Source: Burkholderia sp. Bp9143
Lineage (GTDB): Bacteria; Pseudomonadota; Gammaproteobacteria; Burkholderiales; Burkholderiaceae
Assembly: GCF_003853645.1 (NCBI RefSeq)
Contig: NZ_QTPO01000029.1
Span: forward strand, 1 to 64,000
Length of the DNA stretch: 64,000 bases
Direction of reading: 5' to 3'
This document shows positions 1-8,686 of the stretch, piece by piece (positions within the stretch are counted from its first letter, which is position 1; the number at the start of each line of letters is the position of its first letter). A model generated the notes under the pieces. That model searched no databases. It saw only the letters and a list, made by a program, of their open reading frames with translations, and was not told the DNA's origin. Both the position numbers and the translations under genes were made by a program.

Positions 1-2
1 CT

Positions 3-70
3 GGCTCCATTGCGCCGCCCATCAGGTGGCCTCATTACGCCGCCCCCGGATTGGCTCCATAACGCCGCCC
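3..70 (+). repeat. Short tandem motif, three copies
   Basis: GGCTCCATTGCGCCGCCC at 3-20 is repeated with two changes at 53-70, and a weaker copy (GCCTCATTACGCCGCCCC) sits at 29-46. The copies lie just past the end of the truncated integrase frame. They could be recombinase or transposase arm sites or the end of an older element. No function can be assigned from one window. Confidence 0.45.
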
Positions 71-363
71 CGTGACAGCATCTCCGACACAACTGATCGG
101 CAGGGTTCTGGACAGCGGCAAACTGGTAGGTGATGCCGGATGAAGTGTTCGACAAGCGCTCCATCAATATCCCGGGCAGAAAGCCGCTCGCGTCTCATCC
201 AATAACTGAAATGGGCCAGGCATCGAAGGTATGCTCCGACAGTACCTCGTGCATAACGTAGTCTCTGCAACTCACCAATGTACGAATCGAGGAACTGGTT
301 CAGTGGCCCATAGATCAACCAGTCTCGTCGAGCGAGACGTTTCAGGCATGCGTCGGTGGACAT
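22..363 (-). pseudogene. Tyrosine recombinase/integrase, N-terminal fragment
   Basis: The 113-aa frame starts at an ATG on the minus strand and resembles the N-terminal SAM-like core-binding domain of XerC/D-type integrases (segments such as FLDSYIGELQRLRYARGTV and AYLRCLAHFSYWM). The catalytic domain with the R-HxxR-Y residues is absent: the frame changes to unrelated sequence after about residue 95 and stops near the window edge. Complete relatives are about 300-400 aa, so this is a remnant. It could be one gene of a recombinase-in-trio element, which would fit the inverted half-sites at 511-542, but that is inference. Confidence 0.6.
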
Positions 364-510
364 GATGGTCTCCGCAGGCAGGTTCGCGGAACACCATCAC
401 ACCACGGTTTATTATGCTGAGTTGGAACACCTCGGCGTTGCTCGCTGGACGCCTTGGAAGCTCAGCCGGGAATCCCGGGACGGATCATGCTCGCCATAAT
501 CCCGAAGTGC

Positions 511-542
511 GCATAAGACCGGTTATGCTCAGATCAGCATAA
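511..542. repeat. Three alternating half-sites spaced by 6 bp
   Basis: GCATAA (511-516), six bases, TTATGCT (523-529), six bases, AGCATAA (536-542). Each neighbouring pair is a perfect inverted repeat with a 6-bp spacer, the geometry of a tyrosine-recombinase core site. A further TTATGCTGAG lies at about 411. The cluster separates the integrase fragment from the IS66 fragment. Use as an attachment site is inferred. Confidence 0.4.
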
Positions 543-543
543 C

Positions 544-768
544 AGACGGAATTACTTGTTCGCCGGCGCCGACTCCGGTGGCGAACGTGCCGCCGCGATG
601 TATAGCCTGATCGGCACGGCACGCCTGAATGGCCTCGATCCCGAGGCGTATCTCGCCTATGTTCTTGAGCGCATCGCTGACCATCCGATCAACCGCATCG
701 ACGAGTTGTTGCCGTGGAACGTGACGTCGGCGCTGCCGTCTACTGCCCACGTCGAACCCATCCGATAG
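544..768 (+). pseudogene. IS66-family transposase (TnpC), C-terminal fragment
   Basis: The frame reads RRNYLFAGADSGGERAAAMY, followed by segments with SLIGTARLNGLDPEAYL and HPINRIDELLPWN. This is the well-conserved C-terminal end of IS66-family TnpC transposases. Only about 75 of the usual 500 or so residues remain, and the DDE core is missing. Sequence upstream of 544 is unrelated and carries the half-site cluster at 511-542, so the break point is at or near it. The frame has an extra tail after LLPWNV, where IS66 proteins usually end, so the 3' side is rearranged as well. It marks past IS66 insertion and deletion. Confidence 0.75.
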
Positions 769-988
769 CATCGCGCTCCCGTCGTCAACGACCTACGCTA
801 CGGTGCTGGTCGAGTGCTTACGTTTCTCAGAATTTTTCACCCTTGCAAGCGTTGAGTCCGCTGCTGGATAGCGGACATTTGCATGGACGGCGCGATAGCC
901 TGCTTCGGGTCGTATCCGGCCCTACAATAAGAAGTGGAGTTGCTGTTTTACTGAGCAATCGTTCGTGTGTTTGGTCGCACGTATCAGG

Positions 989-2899
989 TCATGCGCTCTT
1001 TCGTCGAGGCGGTTCGAGGGTGATGGTAGAAACATTGGATTCGTTTCGTTCTTCCGCTGCGTGCCGATCAGTGTGAGGGATTGACTTGGACGTTGTCGTG
1101 CCTTTTTTAACGTACGCACGTCCCGATCTGGCAAATGTCTTGTCCGGACAGGGCCCTTCCCAGTTGAAGTCGACACCGTGTTCACGCAGGACTGAAACAA
1201 TCTGTCCTTCCTGAAGGCGTGCGGCCTGCGAGATGCATCTCGTCCGAAAATATGCGTCAAGTTCAACGAACTTGTAGTGCCAAACGCCAGAATGAAGCCT
1301 GACCTCCGAAGTGGACGCCCCGTCAGGAAGATGCGCCAGCGTCCACAAATAACGCCGCGCATAGAAGTGCCACTGCGTCTCGGCGAACTCATCAAGCACC
1401 AAGTTGCACTGCGGGTAAGCTGCGCGCGCGCACACCACATGGGCGAGCTTTGCAGCACGCCCGATGCTATACCGCGAAATTTTGGCGGGCCGATCGGTGC
1501 TTGCGTAGAGTCTGAGCGCAGTTTTCCGAAGCTGATCGGCGCGCTCCCCGTCAAGCCGATGCGGCGACACGATCCGCTCGGCGGCCGGATGCTTGCTGCG
1601 TGACGTTTGTGCGAAGTCTTGAATTTGTGCGAAAGCCTTCCGGTCCCATTTCAACAGACGCGTGAGCGTGCCGCGATACCGGCTCCAAAGGTCTTCGATT
1701 GTATGGCGCGGATTTTCCTCCAGCGCTCGGCGTAGCTCGGAGACCGCACGGCCAACCTTGTCATTCGCTTTTTGAGCGTCGCTACTGACCTCCAGCGTGG
1801 CCTGCCTCTGCGTCGGTGGTGTCGGAGCTTCCGATACGCCGATGTCGAGCGCCTGTATAAACCGGCTCGCGTCGATGAACAGGAAATGCGTGGCGAGCAG
1901 ATGGCGGCTGAGTGGGAGATCCGGCGTGCCGCTCCTGCTCCCCACTCGGAACCATTGATCGCGCTTGCCTGCAGCGTAGGCGGGGTCCATCTGTCGGAGC
2001 AAGTCTGTGCCGTAATAGTCTTCCAACGCCGCAGCGGCTGCGTTACGGTCGATGCTCCGTTGCCCCCGGGACAGACCTAACTCCAGCAGCTTTCTCCGGC
2101 ACGTCGAGGCGATCACCGACGTGGAATATGAGCCCGGTGCCGCGAGCAACAGATCCCTGACGAAAACGGCATAGCCACGCGCGGCGTCTGCCCCTTTGGT
2201 CGCTTCGTCTATGGGATCTACGTCGCTACCAAGGCGATATCCGCATGCGCATGGTTTCCAGGGAACCTCAAGGAGTTCGCGAGGTTGCTCGAACGGACAG
2301 GAACACTCCGGGCACCGCTCGATCAGCAACGTTCCGTGTCTCCAGCAGCAGATCACGCCCGGCGCCTGATGTGCACGGTGAATATAGGTCGATCCGACGG
2401 CGTTGAAATCCTCCCGCAGGCAGTGCTCGCATATCTTCGTCAAGCTTGCGAGGCCAATCGTGCGCCGCCGTATTGTAGTGGGCCTGGCTGCCGCGCTCAG
2501 CCAGTCGGTCGGCGGCTTCCAGCTATTGAAAAGCGTGACGAGCGGAAACATCGTATTGTCGTTGAGTAGCCGTTCGAGGTTCTCGCCACTATCGCCCGGC
2601 AGGCGCAATGCCAGACACCGGATGTCGGGCGGTACTATGTCGGTGAGCGCTGTCCGCGGCTTGCCGAACAGCTGCAGGAAGCTGTCGCGGGTTTTGCGGT
2701 TGCGGGTGAAAATGTGGTAGCGGCTAGCTCGGGAAACGAGCGCTTCATCTGGCAGTGATGCAGGGAAAAGGAGCAGGTCCGAACCGGAAGTCATGTGCGG
2801 GGAGAGGCTATGAGTAGCTGGCGTTGACAGTCGACCCGAAAAGCAGCGGATGGACGTTGTTAACGGACCCCTCGATCCTGGATTCGCGGGGGCATCCAT
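989..2899 (-). CDS. tniQ: TniQ/TnsD-like target-selection protein
   Basis: This 636-aa protein resembles TniQ/TnsD, the factor that chooses the insertion site of Tn7-like elements and connects target DNA to the TnsC ATPase. The N-terminal TniQ part (about residues 40-230) holds LLLFPASLPDEALVSRASRY and a zinc-finger block with C157xxC160, C185xxH188 and C196xxC199. At 636 aa it is nearer the long TnsD type (about 500 aa) than short TniQ, which suggests a DNA-recognition C-terminal domain and insertion at a fixed site. It starts with ATG five bases after the tnsC stop, so it is probably co-transcribed. The actual target site is not visible. Confidence 0.8.
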   Translation of the reverse strand: MDAPANPGSRGPLTTSIRCFSGRLSTPATHSLSPHMTSGSDLLLFPASLPDEALVSRASRYHIFTRNRKTRDSFLQLFGKPRTALTDIVPPDIRCLALRLPGDSGENLERLLNDNTMFPLVTLFNSWKPPTDWLSAAARPTTIRRRTIGLASLTKICEHCLREDFNAVGSTYIHRAHQAPGVICCWRHGTLLIERCPECSCPFEQPRELLEVPWKPCACGYRLGSDVDPIDEATKGADAARGYAVFVRDLLLAAPGSYSTSVIASTCRRKLLELGLSRGQRSIDRNAAAAALEDYYGTDLLRQMDPAYAAGKRDQWFRVGSRSGTPDLPLSRHLLATHFLFIDASRFIQALDIGVSEAPTPPTQRQATLEVSSDAQKANDKVGRAVSELRRALEENPRHTIEDLWSRYRGTLTRLLKWDRKAFAQIQDFAQTSRSKHPAAERIVSPHRLDGERADQLRKTALRLYASTDRPAKISRYSIGRAAKLAHVVCARAAYPQCNLVLDEFAETQWHFYARRYLWTLAHLPDGASTSEVRLHSGVWHYKFVELDAYFRTRCISQAARLQEGQIVSVLREHGVDFNWEGPCPDKTFARSGRAYVKKGTTTSKSIPHTDRHAAEERNESNVSTITLEPPRRKSA

Positions 2900-2904
2900 T
2901 GTAG

Positions 2905-4371
2905 TTAGTCCAGTTCAGCATCCTTACCCATCGCGAAAATGTTGACGGGCGTCAGGCCGCGTTCGCGTAGCTGCTCATGCAGGTTCGGGGTGTCTTCAAG
3001 ATTCCGCAGATCGCGAGGATTGTCCGATGGTTGGGACTTAGCTTTCCTGGGACCGGTATTTTTCGCGTTTGGCTTCGACGACTTGCGCGGGCTGCGCGTT
3101 GTTACGAAATCCAGAACCGCGCGGTCAAGGTTTTCAACCGCCTCGGCCCAGGCCTTGTCAGTGGCAAGATCATCGAACTCGTGCATTCCATCGGCGCTGC
3201 CCGAGCGAAGTACGCGCAAGGCGGCCTGAAGGGGTGCAAGCTCACCCAGCGATACACTGTCCAGGGTGTTGGTTGTCAGCGGTTCGCCGGCTGCGAGACA
3301 GCGAAACTGGGCGAGGATGAAAAGTGCAATGACGATCGCCGTAATGCCCTGCGTGTGATAGTAGAGCGCTGCCTTGAAGGCGGGATCGTCTGAAATGGAG
3401 TGGTCCGTCCAGTTGTACTGCGCAACTGTGCTCACAAAGTCGTCCCATGCATCCTCATCTTCGGCAAAACGCTGGAATTCATAGTAGCCCATCGCCGCTG
3501 CCCGCCGCGCATCCTGCAGTGTTTTGCGAAAGACCTTCGTGACGCCAGGCGTTCCGATACCGATGATCGGGATGCCGATCTGCTCGACCATGCTGCTGAG
3601 GAACGTCAAGAACCCTTCATCGCCTTGCGTCTTTGCGCGGCTGAGATTCTGGAGTTCGTCGATGATCAGCACCCCGAGAAAGTGGTTTGCAGCAACCGCT
3701 GCCATCTCTTCAAGGAGCATGGCGAGCTTCGGCGAACGACCGCTTGCCGGAAAATTGTTGCGCGCGTACGAGGTGCCCAGTGCCTTATCGACGGCCGTAA
3801 AGAATCGGAGGGCGAGGCCGGATAGCGAGCCGTTGTGCGGACAGTCGATCTTGATCCAGACGAGCTGTGGATGAATGAATTGCCGATCGTCGTACCTGGT
3901 ATGCTGGATAACCTGTGGATACGTTTGCAGCAGCCGGTTGATGAACGTTGATTTACCGGTCCCGCTCAATCCGGAAAACAGGATGCCGGATGAGCGGTGC
4001 GCTGCCGGCTCCGGAGCGCCATACGCGTGTTCGCCGCCGCTGTTGACGTAGTGTAGGTGCTGCCACGTTTCTGTTCGGACGGGATTGCGCGTCGTATAAC
4101 CCTCGCGCAGCACGACAGAGAAGATCGAACTGTAAAGCCCATATTCAGGCAGCAGATACACGAGCTTTCTGAGTGACGGCAATGAGTGAATGCGCAACTC
4201 TGCGGGCGTCTCGCGCTCACGGTTCTGCGGGGCTGGTGGTAGCCACTCGATCATCGACGCAATATCGGCCGTCGAATGGATCGGCGGCAGTGCCTCGATC
4301 AAGGGATTCCCGTCGTACGCGATCACTCCTGTAGGCCGGTAGATGGCCTGAATCAATGGTGCGCGCGGCAT
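2905..4371 (-). CDS. tnsC: TnsC/TniB-like AAA+ ATPase
   Basis: A 488-aa AAA+ ATPase of the TnsC/TniB type, which links the target selector to the transposase and gives target immunity in Tn7-like elements. Walker A is GLSGTGKST at residues 134-142, and Walker B is GVLIIDELQ with D238/E239. The N-terminal extension and the C-terminal tail, which is lysine/proline-rich after about residue 425, fit TnsC rather than shorter TniB. Its ATG overlaps the stop of the tnsB-like gene (TGATG) and it ends five bases before tniQ. Assignment rests on motifs plus context. Confidence 0.85.
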   Translation of the reverse strand: MPRAPLIQAIYRPTGVIAYDGNPLIEALPPIHSTADIASMIEWLPPAPQNRERETPAELRIHSLPSLRKLVYLLPEYGLYSSIFSVVLREGYTTRNPVRTETWQHLHYVNSGGEHAYGAPEPAAHRSSGILFSGLSGTGKSTFINRLLQTYPQVIQHTRYDDRQFIHPQLVWIKIDCPHNGSLSGLALRFFTAVDKALGTSYARNNFPASGRSPKLAMLLEEMAAVAANHFLGVLIIDELQNLSRAKTQGDEGFLTFLSSMVEQIGIPIIGIGTPGVTKVFRKTLQDARRAAAMGYYEFQRFAEDEDAWDDFVSTVAQYNWTDHSISDDPAFKAALYYHTQGITAIVIALFILAQFRCLAAGEPLTTNTLDSVSLGELAPLQAALRVLRSGSADGMHEFDDLATDKAWAEAVENLDRAVLDFVTTRSPRKSSKPNAKNTGPRKAKSQPSDNPRDLRNLEDTPNLHEQLRERGLTPVNIFAMGKDAELD

Positions 4372-6554
4372 CAGGATTTTCCCGGCTTGGTCATTGATCG
4401 CCGCAGGGCAACAACATTGTTACGTCGTGAACGCATATCGCTTCGGTGCCTTGTTGCAGCCTCGCGTTCACGTGTCGCGACACTCTGCAGTGTGGATGGC
4501 TCCGTCGACTGGATGACGTTCTGCATCACCACTTCCCGCTGCCGGTTGGTTTTGGTGGAATTCAGGTATTCCTTTTTGGTCGTAAGTTGCGGTGCCTTGT
4601 GCTTCGCTGACTTCGCGCCGGCCACGACGGCTTGCTGTTTCTGTTTCCTGACAGCCTTTTGCGTGTTCTCATGATCGGCGGCGTCGTGCGCTGCAAATTG
4701 GAGCGACGCCTGGATCTCAAGCATCTCCTCGAACCGCAGCCGGGCGTAACGCGCCGACGACGACGTGTTCAGTTGCCAGCGAGACCATTTGCCCGTCTCC
4801 GGAGCAATGACATAAACAAAATCGGTACTGTTGTCGTCATAGTGGATGCTGACCGACCGGCGCGACCGTTTCGCCTGCGCGAGCAACAGTTCATGGCGCC
4901 CCCCTTCAGGCAGGTAATACATATCGTCGACCTTCAGACCGCTCTCGGTGATCGAGCAGCGGCGGGACGGCAGAAGACACCTGTACAGCGCGGCCGGATC
5001 GGGGTGGCGGGCCCGTTCGCCAGACTCGTGCTCCAGGCCCCAAAGATAGATATCCCGTCGATACGGCTTCACGCCGGCCTGGATCATCTCTTTGGTGAGG
5101 AAATCCGGGATCGCGATCGCATTGTTGTGATAGAGAACTTCGTCGATGAGCACCTGCGTAAATTCCCGAAGCGTCAGAGTGGCGTCCCAGCGCAGATCGA
5201 GATCATTGCGCGCATCGTGTTCGAGCGCCCGGGCCTTCCAGGCGCCGGGCACCCAGGCCACGGACTCGTTGACTGTGGCGAACTTGTTCTCGACCGTGCC
5301 CTTGGCGACAGGTAGACCAACGGGGTTGATGTTGCAGTCGATATGCAACAGGTTTTGCAGGGACTTCTCGGCGTGACGGCTAAGAAGTTCAGCATTGTCG
5401 GCAACAACCAGGTTGCACAGTTCCTGCGCGGGCCAGTCTTCAGGTCGAATCGTGATGCCGTACTGAGCACAGAAACTCACCTTCTCGCTGAATGCGCAGT
5501 GCAACGCCATGCGGGCCGCATTCCACGACGGCCCGACCAGGCCAACGTGCAGCCCTACGATCATGGTGGATCGACGGTCGACCACGAAGTAAATCACGGG
5601 TCTGCCGATGAGGTGATTGCGATGGAATTCCGAAACCAGATAGAAGTTTCCGACTGTCGCATCGATCTCGAAAATGTCGGCTGGCCCGATCGTCGTGTCC
5701 CGGGCGCGACCAGCGCGGCCCCGAAGGCGCTTGCGCCACAGCAGGTCATCGAGCACTTCCCGCTGAAGGCTCATGTCATCCATCAGCCTGGTCGCCCAGT
5801 AGCGGTACGTGGGGAGCTGGATAAGCCGGTTCGACGGAAACGGGATCTTGCGCACCTCGCCGTCAAACAGTTCACGCGTCGAATAGTGATGCAGCACCAT
5901 CTCGTCGTAGCTTTCCTTCAGCGTCATACCACGCCGCAGGTGATAGACCTTGACGGACAGTGCGATGAATTTCAGATCGTCGGGGGTGACATTGACGCCG
6001 ACGGCGCTTGGGTCGTGTCCTGCAGCAAGCACTTTTCGCGGTCGCCCGCGCTTGCTGCCCTCGACTGAGGCCCGAACCTTGCCAGCGCCGCCGCTGTTTG
6101 AATATGCAGGGAGGAGCGCATTGGGGATCTGCCCGAACTGCCAGTATCGCTGCAGCATGCGGTACAGGTAGGCAACGGTGACGCTGACTTCGGCCGCCCG
6201 CAGTGTCAGCGCCTTCCAGCGGTAGCCCTCGTCGAAAATCAGCCCGGCATCCTCGCCGGTGACGAGGGGCCTTATCGCTGCCCACAGCATGTCGCGCCTC
6301 GTACGATGCGCGGTAGGTATCTCGTTATCGGCACGACGGACGTAGTCGGGCGCAGGGTCCGGACCGATCGAAACAAGCTGATCGGCGACCCATTGGGCTA
6401 CGACGGGGCGAGGAGCGACGAACGGCCGGCCGTGCGGCTGGTCGAGTTTGAACAGAACCAGATCATCGGCGATCCGGGCGAGGATGCGATGCGGACCCGC
6501 AAGCGGTTCATCGCCCACCGGCACCAGAACAGCATTGATCTTCAGCCTGATCAT
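4371..6554 (-). CDS. tnsB: TnsB-like DDE transposase
   Basis: A 727-aa transposase of the TnsB/TniA (Mu-type rve) family, which cleaves the transposon 3' ends and joins them to target DNA. The acidic triad is visible: D298 in FEIDATVGNFYLV, D386 in VVADNAEL and E422 in GTVENKF. The N-terminal third should hold the end-binding helix-turn-helix domains, and the C-terminal part a beta-barrel and a TnsC-contacting tail, as in the family. The start overlaps the end of the tnsA-like gene by ATGA. Length and motifs look complete, so the enzyme may be functional. Its sites are probably the 19-bp repeats at 7389-7429. Confidence 0.9.
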   Translation of the reverse strand: MIRLKINAVLVPVGDEPLAGPHRILARIADDLVLFKLDQPHGRPFVAPRPVVAQWVADQLVSIGPDPAPDYVRRADNEIPTAHRTRRDMLWAAIRPLVTGEDAGLIFDEGYRWKALTLRAAEVSVTVAYLYRMLQRYWQFGQIPNALLPAYSNSGGAGKVRASVEGSKRGRPRKVLAAGHDPSAVGVNVTPDDLKFIALSVKVYHLRRGMTLKESYDEMVLHHYSTRELFDGEVRKIPFPSNRLIQLPTYRYWATRLMDDMSLQREVLDDLLWRKRLRGRAGRARDTTIGPADIFEIDATVGNFYLVSEFHRNHLIGRPVIYFVVDRRSTMIVGLHVGLVGPSWNAARMALHCAFSEKVSFCAQYGITIRPEDWPAQELCNLVVADNAELLSRHAEKSLQNLLHIDCNINPVGLPVAKGTVENKFATVNESVAWVPGAWKARALEHDARNDLDLRWDATLTLREFTQVLIDEVLYHNNAIAIPDFLTKEMIQAGVKPYRRDIYLWGLEHESGERARHPDPAALYRCLLPSRRCSITESGLKVDDMYYLPEGGRHELLLAQAKRSRRSVSIHYDDNSTDFVYVIAPETGKWSRWQLNTSSSARYARLRFEEMLEIQASLQFAAHDAADHENTQKAVRKQKQQAVVAGAKSAKHKAPQLTTKKEYLNSTKTNRQREVVMQNVIQSTEPSTLQSVATREREAATRHRSDMRSRRNNVVALRRSMTKPGKS

Positions 6555-7390
6555 GCGGCTATCTTCCGGAAATTCGACGCGAGCGCCGGATGTGGCCTGG
6601 TCAGGTGTAACGGCACATACAGGTCAACGTCGAGAATCCGCTGCCACGCCAGATACCGGAATACGCGGATCGCCATGAAACGGGCGATGCGCAACTGTTC
6701 GGCCACGAGGTCCAGAATCAAGCCGAGCGGCTTTGAGAAGGACTGTTCGCCCAGTGCGGCTAGATAATACTGTTGCAGCACCGCAGATGGCGCAACACGA
6801 CCGTCTCTATTCCAGCCGCGAAGCCAACGCAAATTTAGGCCCAGCACGTCCGGCAGGTCGTGTTCGGTGAGCAGTTCCCATGTGATGCCGCGCATGAGCC
6901 AGGCCTGCCGTTCGAGTTCGAGGTTCTCCAGCGTTCGGGGATCCGTCAGATCGCATGTGTATTTGAGGCTCCTCGCCAATTGCCGCCTGGCGTCGCCGTC
7001 GTCGATGGTCAGTAGCGAATCGGTCGTCAAGGAACAGATGTGCCCGCCGAATTCAGGATGCGCGATACCAAGCTCATGGGCCAGCGCGAGCGTCTCGGTG
7101 ATGGGATGGATCGGATACTGCTCGCGAATGTCGATCACGTTGCCCAGATATTCACAGAGCAGGTGATGCCGGTATTCGAGGTTCGAAAGGTAGTGATGTG
7201 TACGGCCGGTCAACTGCGACTGCACGCGAAACGAGTTGCCGCGGTTGGGGAATTCGCCGAGTCTGATCCAGGGTTGATAGCTCGCGCCGTGACCTTGCCC
7301 TCGACCCTGTCGGATCAGTCGCTCGCGAACCTCCCGTGTTTCGGCTGCACGATATCTGCCCACGACGAACCCACCCTGAAAAGCCGTCAC
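6551..7390 (-). CDS. tnsA: TnsA-like transposon endonuclease
   Basis: A 279-aa (or 270-aa) TnsA-family endonuclease, which cuts the transposon 5' ends so that Tn7-like elements move by cut-and-paste. Expected active-site residues are E72 in LSNLEYRHHLL, D124 in SLTTDSLLT and K143 in SLKYTCDL, the restriction-enzyme-like E-D-K set. A GTG at 7390 would start inside a 19-bp end repeat; a GTG at 7363 preceded by AGGGTGG looks the better start. Presence of TnsA separates this element from Tn5053/Tn402-type transposons, which lack it. Promoter activity probably lies in the transposon end, allowing TnsB autoregulation. Confidence 0.85.
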   Translation of the reverse strand: MTAFQGGFVVGRYRAAETREVRERLIRQGRGQGHGASYQPWIRLGEFPNRGNSFRVQSQLTGRTHHYLSNLEYRHHLLCEYLGNVIDIREQYPIHPITETLALAHELGIAHPEFGGHICSLTTDSLLTIDDGDARRQLARSLKYTCDLTDPRTLENLELERQAWLMRGITWELLTEHDLPDVLGLNLRWLRGWNRDGRVAPSAVLQQYYLAALGEQSFSKPLGLILDLVAEQLRIARFMAIRVFRYLAWQRILDVDLYVPLHLTRPHPALASNFRKIAA

Positions 7391-7429
7391 TATACAACTT
7401 TATTTTTGCTACTATACAACTTTATTTTT
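7389..7429 (-). repeat. Putative TnsB binding sites: two 19-bp direct repeats
   Basis: ACTATACAACTTTATTTTT occurs identically at 7389-7407 and 7411-7429 (22-bp period). The sites lie between the tnsA start and the presumed tip at 7437. This matches the repeated TnsB sites at the ends of Tn7-like elements. The AT-rich repeat also covers the likely tnsA promoter. Confidence 0.7.
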
Positions 7430-7479
7430 CCGCAACAATCTTGGTTGGCGCGCTGTCCGTCGCAAGTGGAGCGACCAGT

Positions 7480-7734
7480 ATGGCCGCTGCTGTAACGGTC
7501 GCCGAGCGCTATCCGGCACCGTGGCATGATGATTTCAATCTAGAGATCTCCAAGAGTCTCGCATCGAACAAGGTGCAAGGTTGCGGCGAGTTCAAGTACC
7601 GAGCGAGTAGTCAGGATAAGGACGAATATCTCGTCTACTGCACGGCTGACGGCTCGACGTGGACCGCCTATCTCGTCTGGACCGCGATCCATAAGGTAAT
7701 GGGACCGCTCAAGTCAGACCCCTCGCTACAGTAG
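7480..7734 (+). CDS. Small hypothetical protein, possibly 5'-truncated by the transposon
   Basis: An 84-aa product from ATG 7480, not recognised. The open frame runs back to the transposon tip, and a TTG at 7441 would add a short hydrophobic stretch (VGALSVASGATSMAAA) that reads like the end of a signal peptide. The Tn7-like element may therefore have removed the first few codons of a secreted protein gene. The mature part is polar with two cysteines (GCGEF, YCTADG), possibly a disulfide. The next gene begins 13 bases after its stop, so the two look co-transcribed. Confidence 0.55.
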   Translation: MAAAVTVAERYPAPWHDDFNLEISKSLASNKVQGCGEFKYRASSQDKDEYLVYCTADGSTWTAYLVWTAIHKVMGPLKSDPSLQ

Positions 7735-7747
7735 GACGGAAAACATC

Positions 7748-7951
7748 GTGGACAAGAAACAAATCGCAGATCGCCTCAAGGAGCTGAAGGACAGCTACGA
7801 GGCGGGTGAGGTGCGGATGCGCAGGCTCGACGCCCAACGGGAGGAGTTGCGGCAGACTCTGCTTCGCATCGGCGGCGCGATTCAGGTGATGGAGGAATTG
7901 CTAAAGGAAAAGGAGCCGGAAATACGGCAAGCGCCCGATGCCGAAATCTAG
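7748..7951 (+). CDS. Small coiled-coil hypothetical protein
   Basis: A 67-aa, highly charged protein starting at GTG, with an AGGACGGA ribosome-binding site seven bases upstream. Most of it (residues 5-55) should form one amphipathic helix or coiled coil, with heptads rich in Leu, Glu and Arg (LKELKDSYEAGEV, LDAQREELRQTLL). It follows the 84-aa gene closely. The end of the gene lies right at the break point of the antisense integrase remnant. No family is recognised. Confidence 0.6.
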   Translation: MDKKQIADRLKELKDSYEAGEVRMRRLDAQREELRQTLLRIGGAIQVMEELLKEKEPEIRQAPDAEI

Positions 7952-7952
7952 C

Positions 7953-8477
7953 GCGCCTGATATGTGGACGTGCCGGCGCCAGATCGAGCTCGACGGCGGC
8001 CGCCTGACGTATCTCTTGTGCGGTGATGCCCGTCGACAGCAGCAACCCGACGACCGCGATGATCGTTTCCTGCAGCCGACGATCATCAGCCTCCAGCAGG
8101 TAGACCGGCACGGGTTCGTCTTCTGGCCACGTCTGCGCCAGCGTATAGACGGCGGCGGGATTGGTTTGTCGAACTCCGACGTCGCCGAGATGACGACCGA
8201 GCCGGTCTAGGAGTTTCTGGTCGCGCAGGCGGGTCGTGGTGCCCGGCTTGCACCGTCGATCGAGGTCGGCAAGAAAGGATTCGAGATGATCAGGGCCGAA
8301 GGTACCCAGCGTCCGATGGGAGGACGCGAGGTGGCGCATGAAGCGTTCGAACATGGCTTCATGCTGGACGATCGACCGCGGAGAGAATGCGCGCCGGTCG
8401 GCTCCGGCCGCTTCCGTGCGTTGCCACTGCTGGTGTGCTTCGGCCGGTGCCGACAGCCAGATAGTCGGTTCGTCCAT
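7953..8477 (-). pseudogene. Tyrosine recombinase, N-terminal half
   Basis: The minus-strand frame beginning MDEPTIWLSAP reads as the first ~175 residues of a XerC/D-like integrase. It has a SAM-like core-binding domain (about residues 30-110, FERFMRHLASSHRTLGTF, DHLESFLADLDRRC) followed by the start of the catalytic domain (LLLSTGITAQEIRQAAAVEL). Similarity ends at about ARPHI, where the sequence runs into the end of the 67-aa gene. The HxxR and Tyr box are gone, so it cannot catalyse recombination. A 21-bp palindrome lies upstream at 8516-8536. Confidence 0.65.
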
Positions 8478-8515
8478 TCGATCTTATATACTGAATATCG
8501 GGCACCCCAAGCATA

Positions 8516-8536
8516 ACGCGAATCGACGATTCGCGT
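8516..8536. repeat. 10-bp perfect inverted repeat around one base
   Basis: ACGCGAATCG, A, CGATTCGCGT, lying 39 bases upstream of the integrase remnant start and followed by TCTTTTG. It could be a recombinase core or dif-like half-site pair, an operator, or a weak terminator on the plus strand. The sequence alone does not decide. Confidence 0.45.
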
Positions 8537-8686
8537 CTTTTGCCGGCAGTGGGAAGAGACGATCCGAACCCGTTAATTCGGCCGCTGCCGGAGTTCGCCA
8601 CGCACCCGAATCGCAACAGCGCCAACAAGCACCCGCAGGATACTGCGCCAGGTTCCCATACACGAGCCGAGGCGTTCGACGGTCGT

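Larger units (their letters stand above)
1..7437 (-). mobile_element. Tn7-like transposon, tnsA-side end (other end outside window)
   Basis: Four adjacent minus-strand genes have the composition of a Tn7-type transposition module: TnsA-like nuclease, TnsB-like DDE transposase, TnsC-like AAA ATPase and a TniQ/TnsD-like protein, with stop/start overlaps between the first three. Upstream of tnsA lie two 19-bp direct repeats and then ACA at 7435-7437. Read inward this end begins TGTTGCGG, as Tn7-family ends begin with TGT. I see no matching end in 1-988, so the distal end and most cargo probably lie left of the window. The integrase and IS66 scraps at 22-768 would then be cargo debris. No Cas genes or CRISPR are present, so this is not a CRISPR-associated transposon as far as visible. 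The tip position is inferred. Confidence 0.65.

Noticed and set aside
922..1554. 210-aa minus-strand frame
   Set aside because: Lies inside the TniQ-like gene in another frame and has no family.
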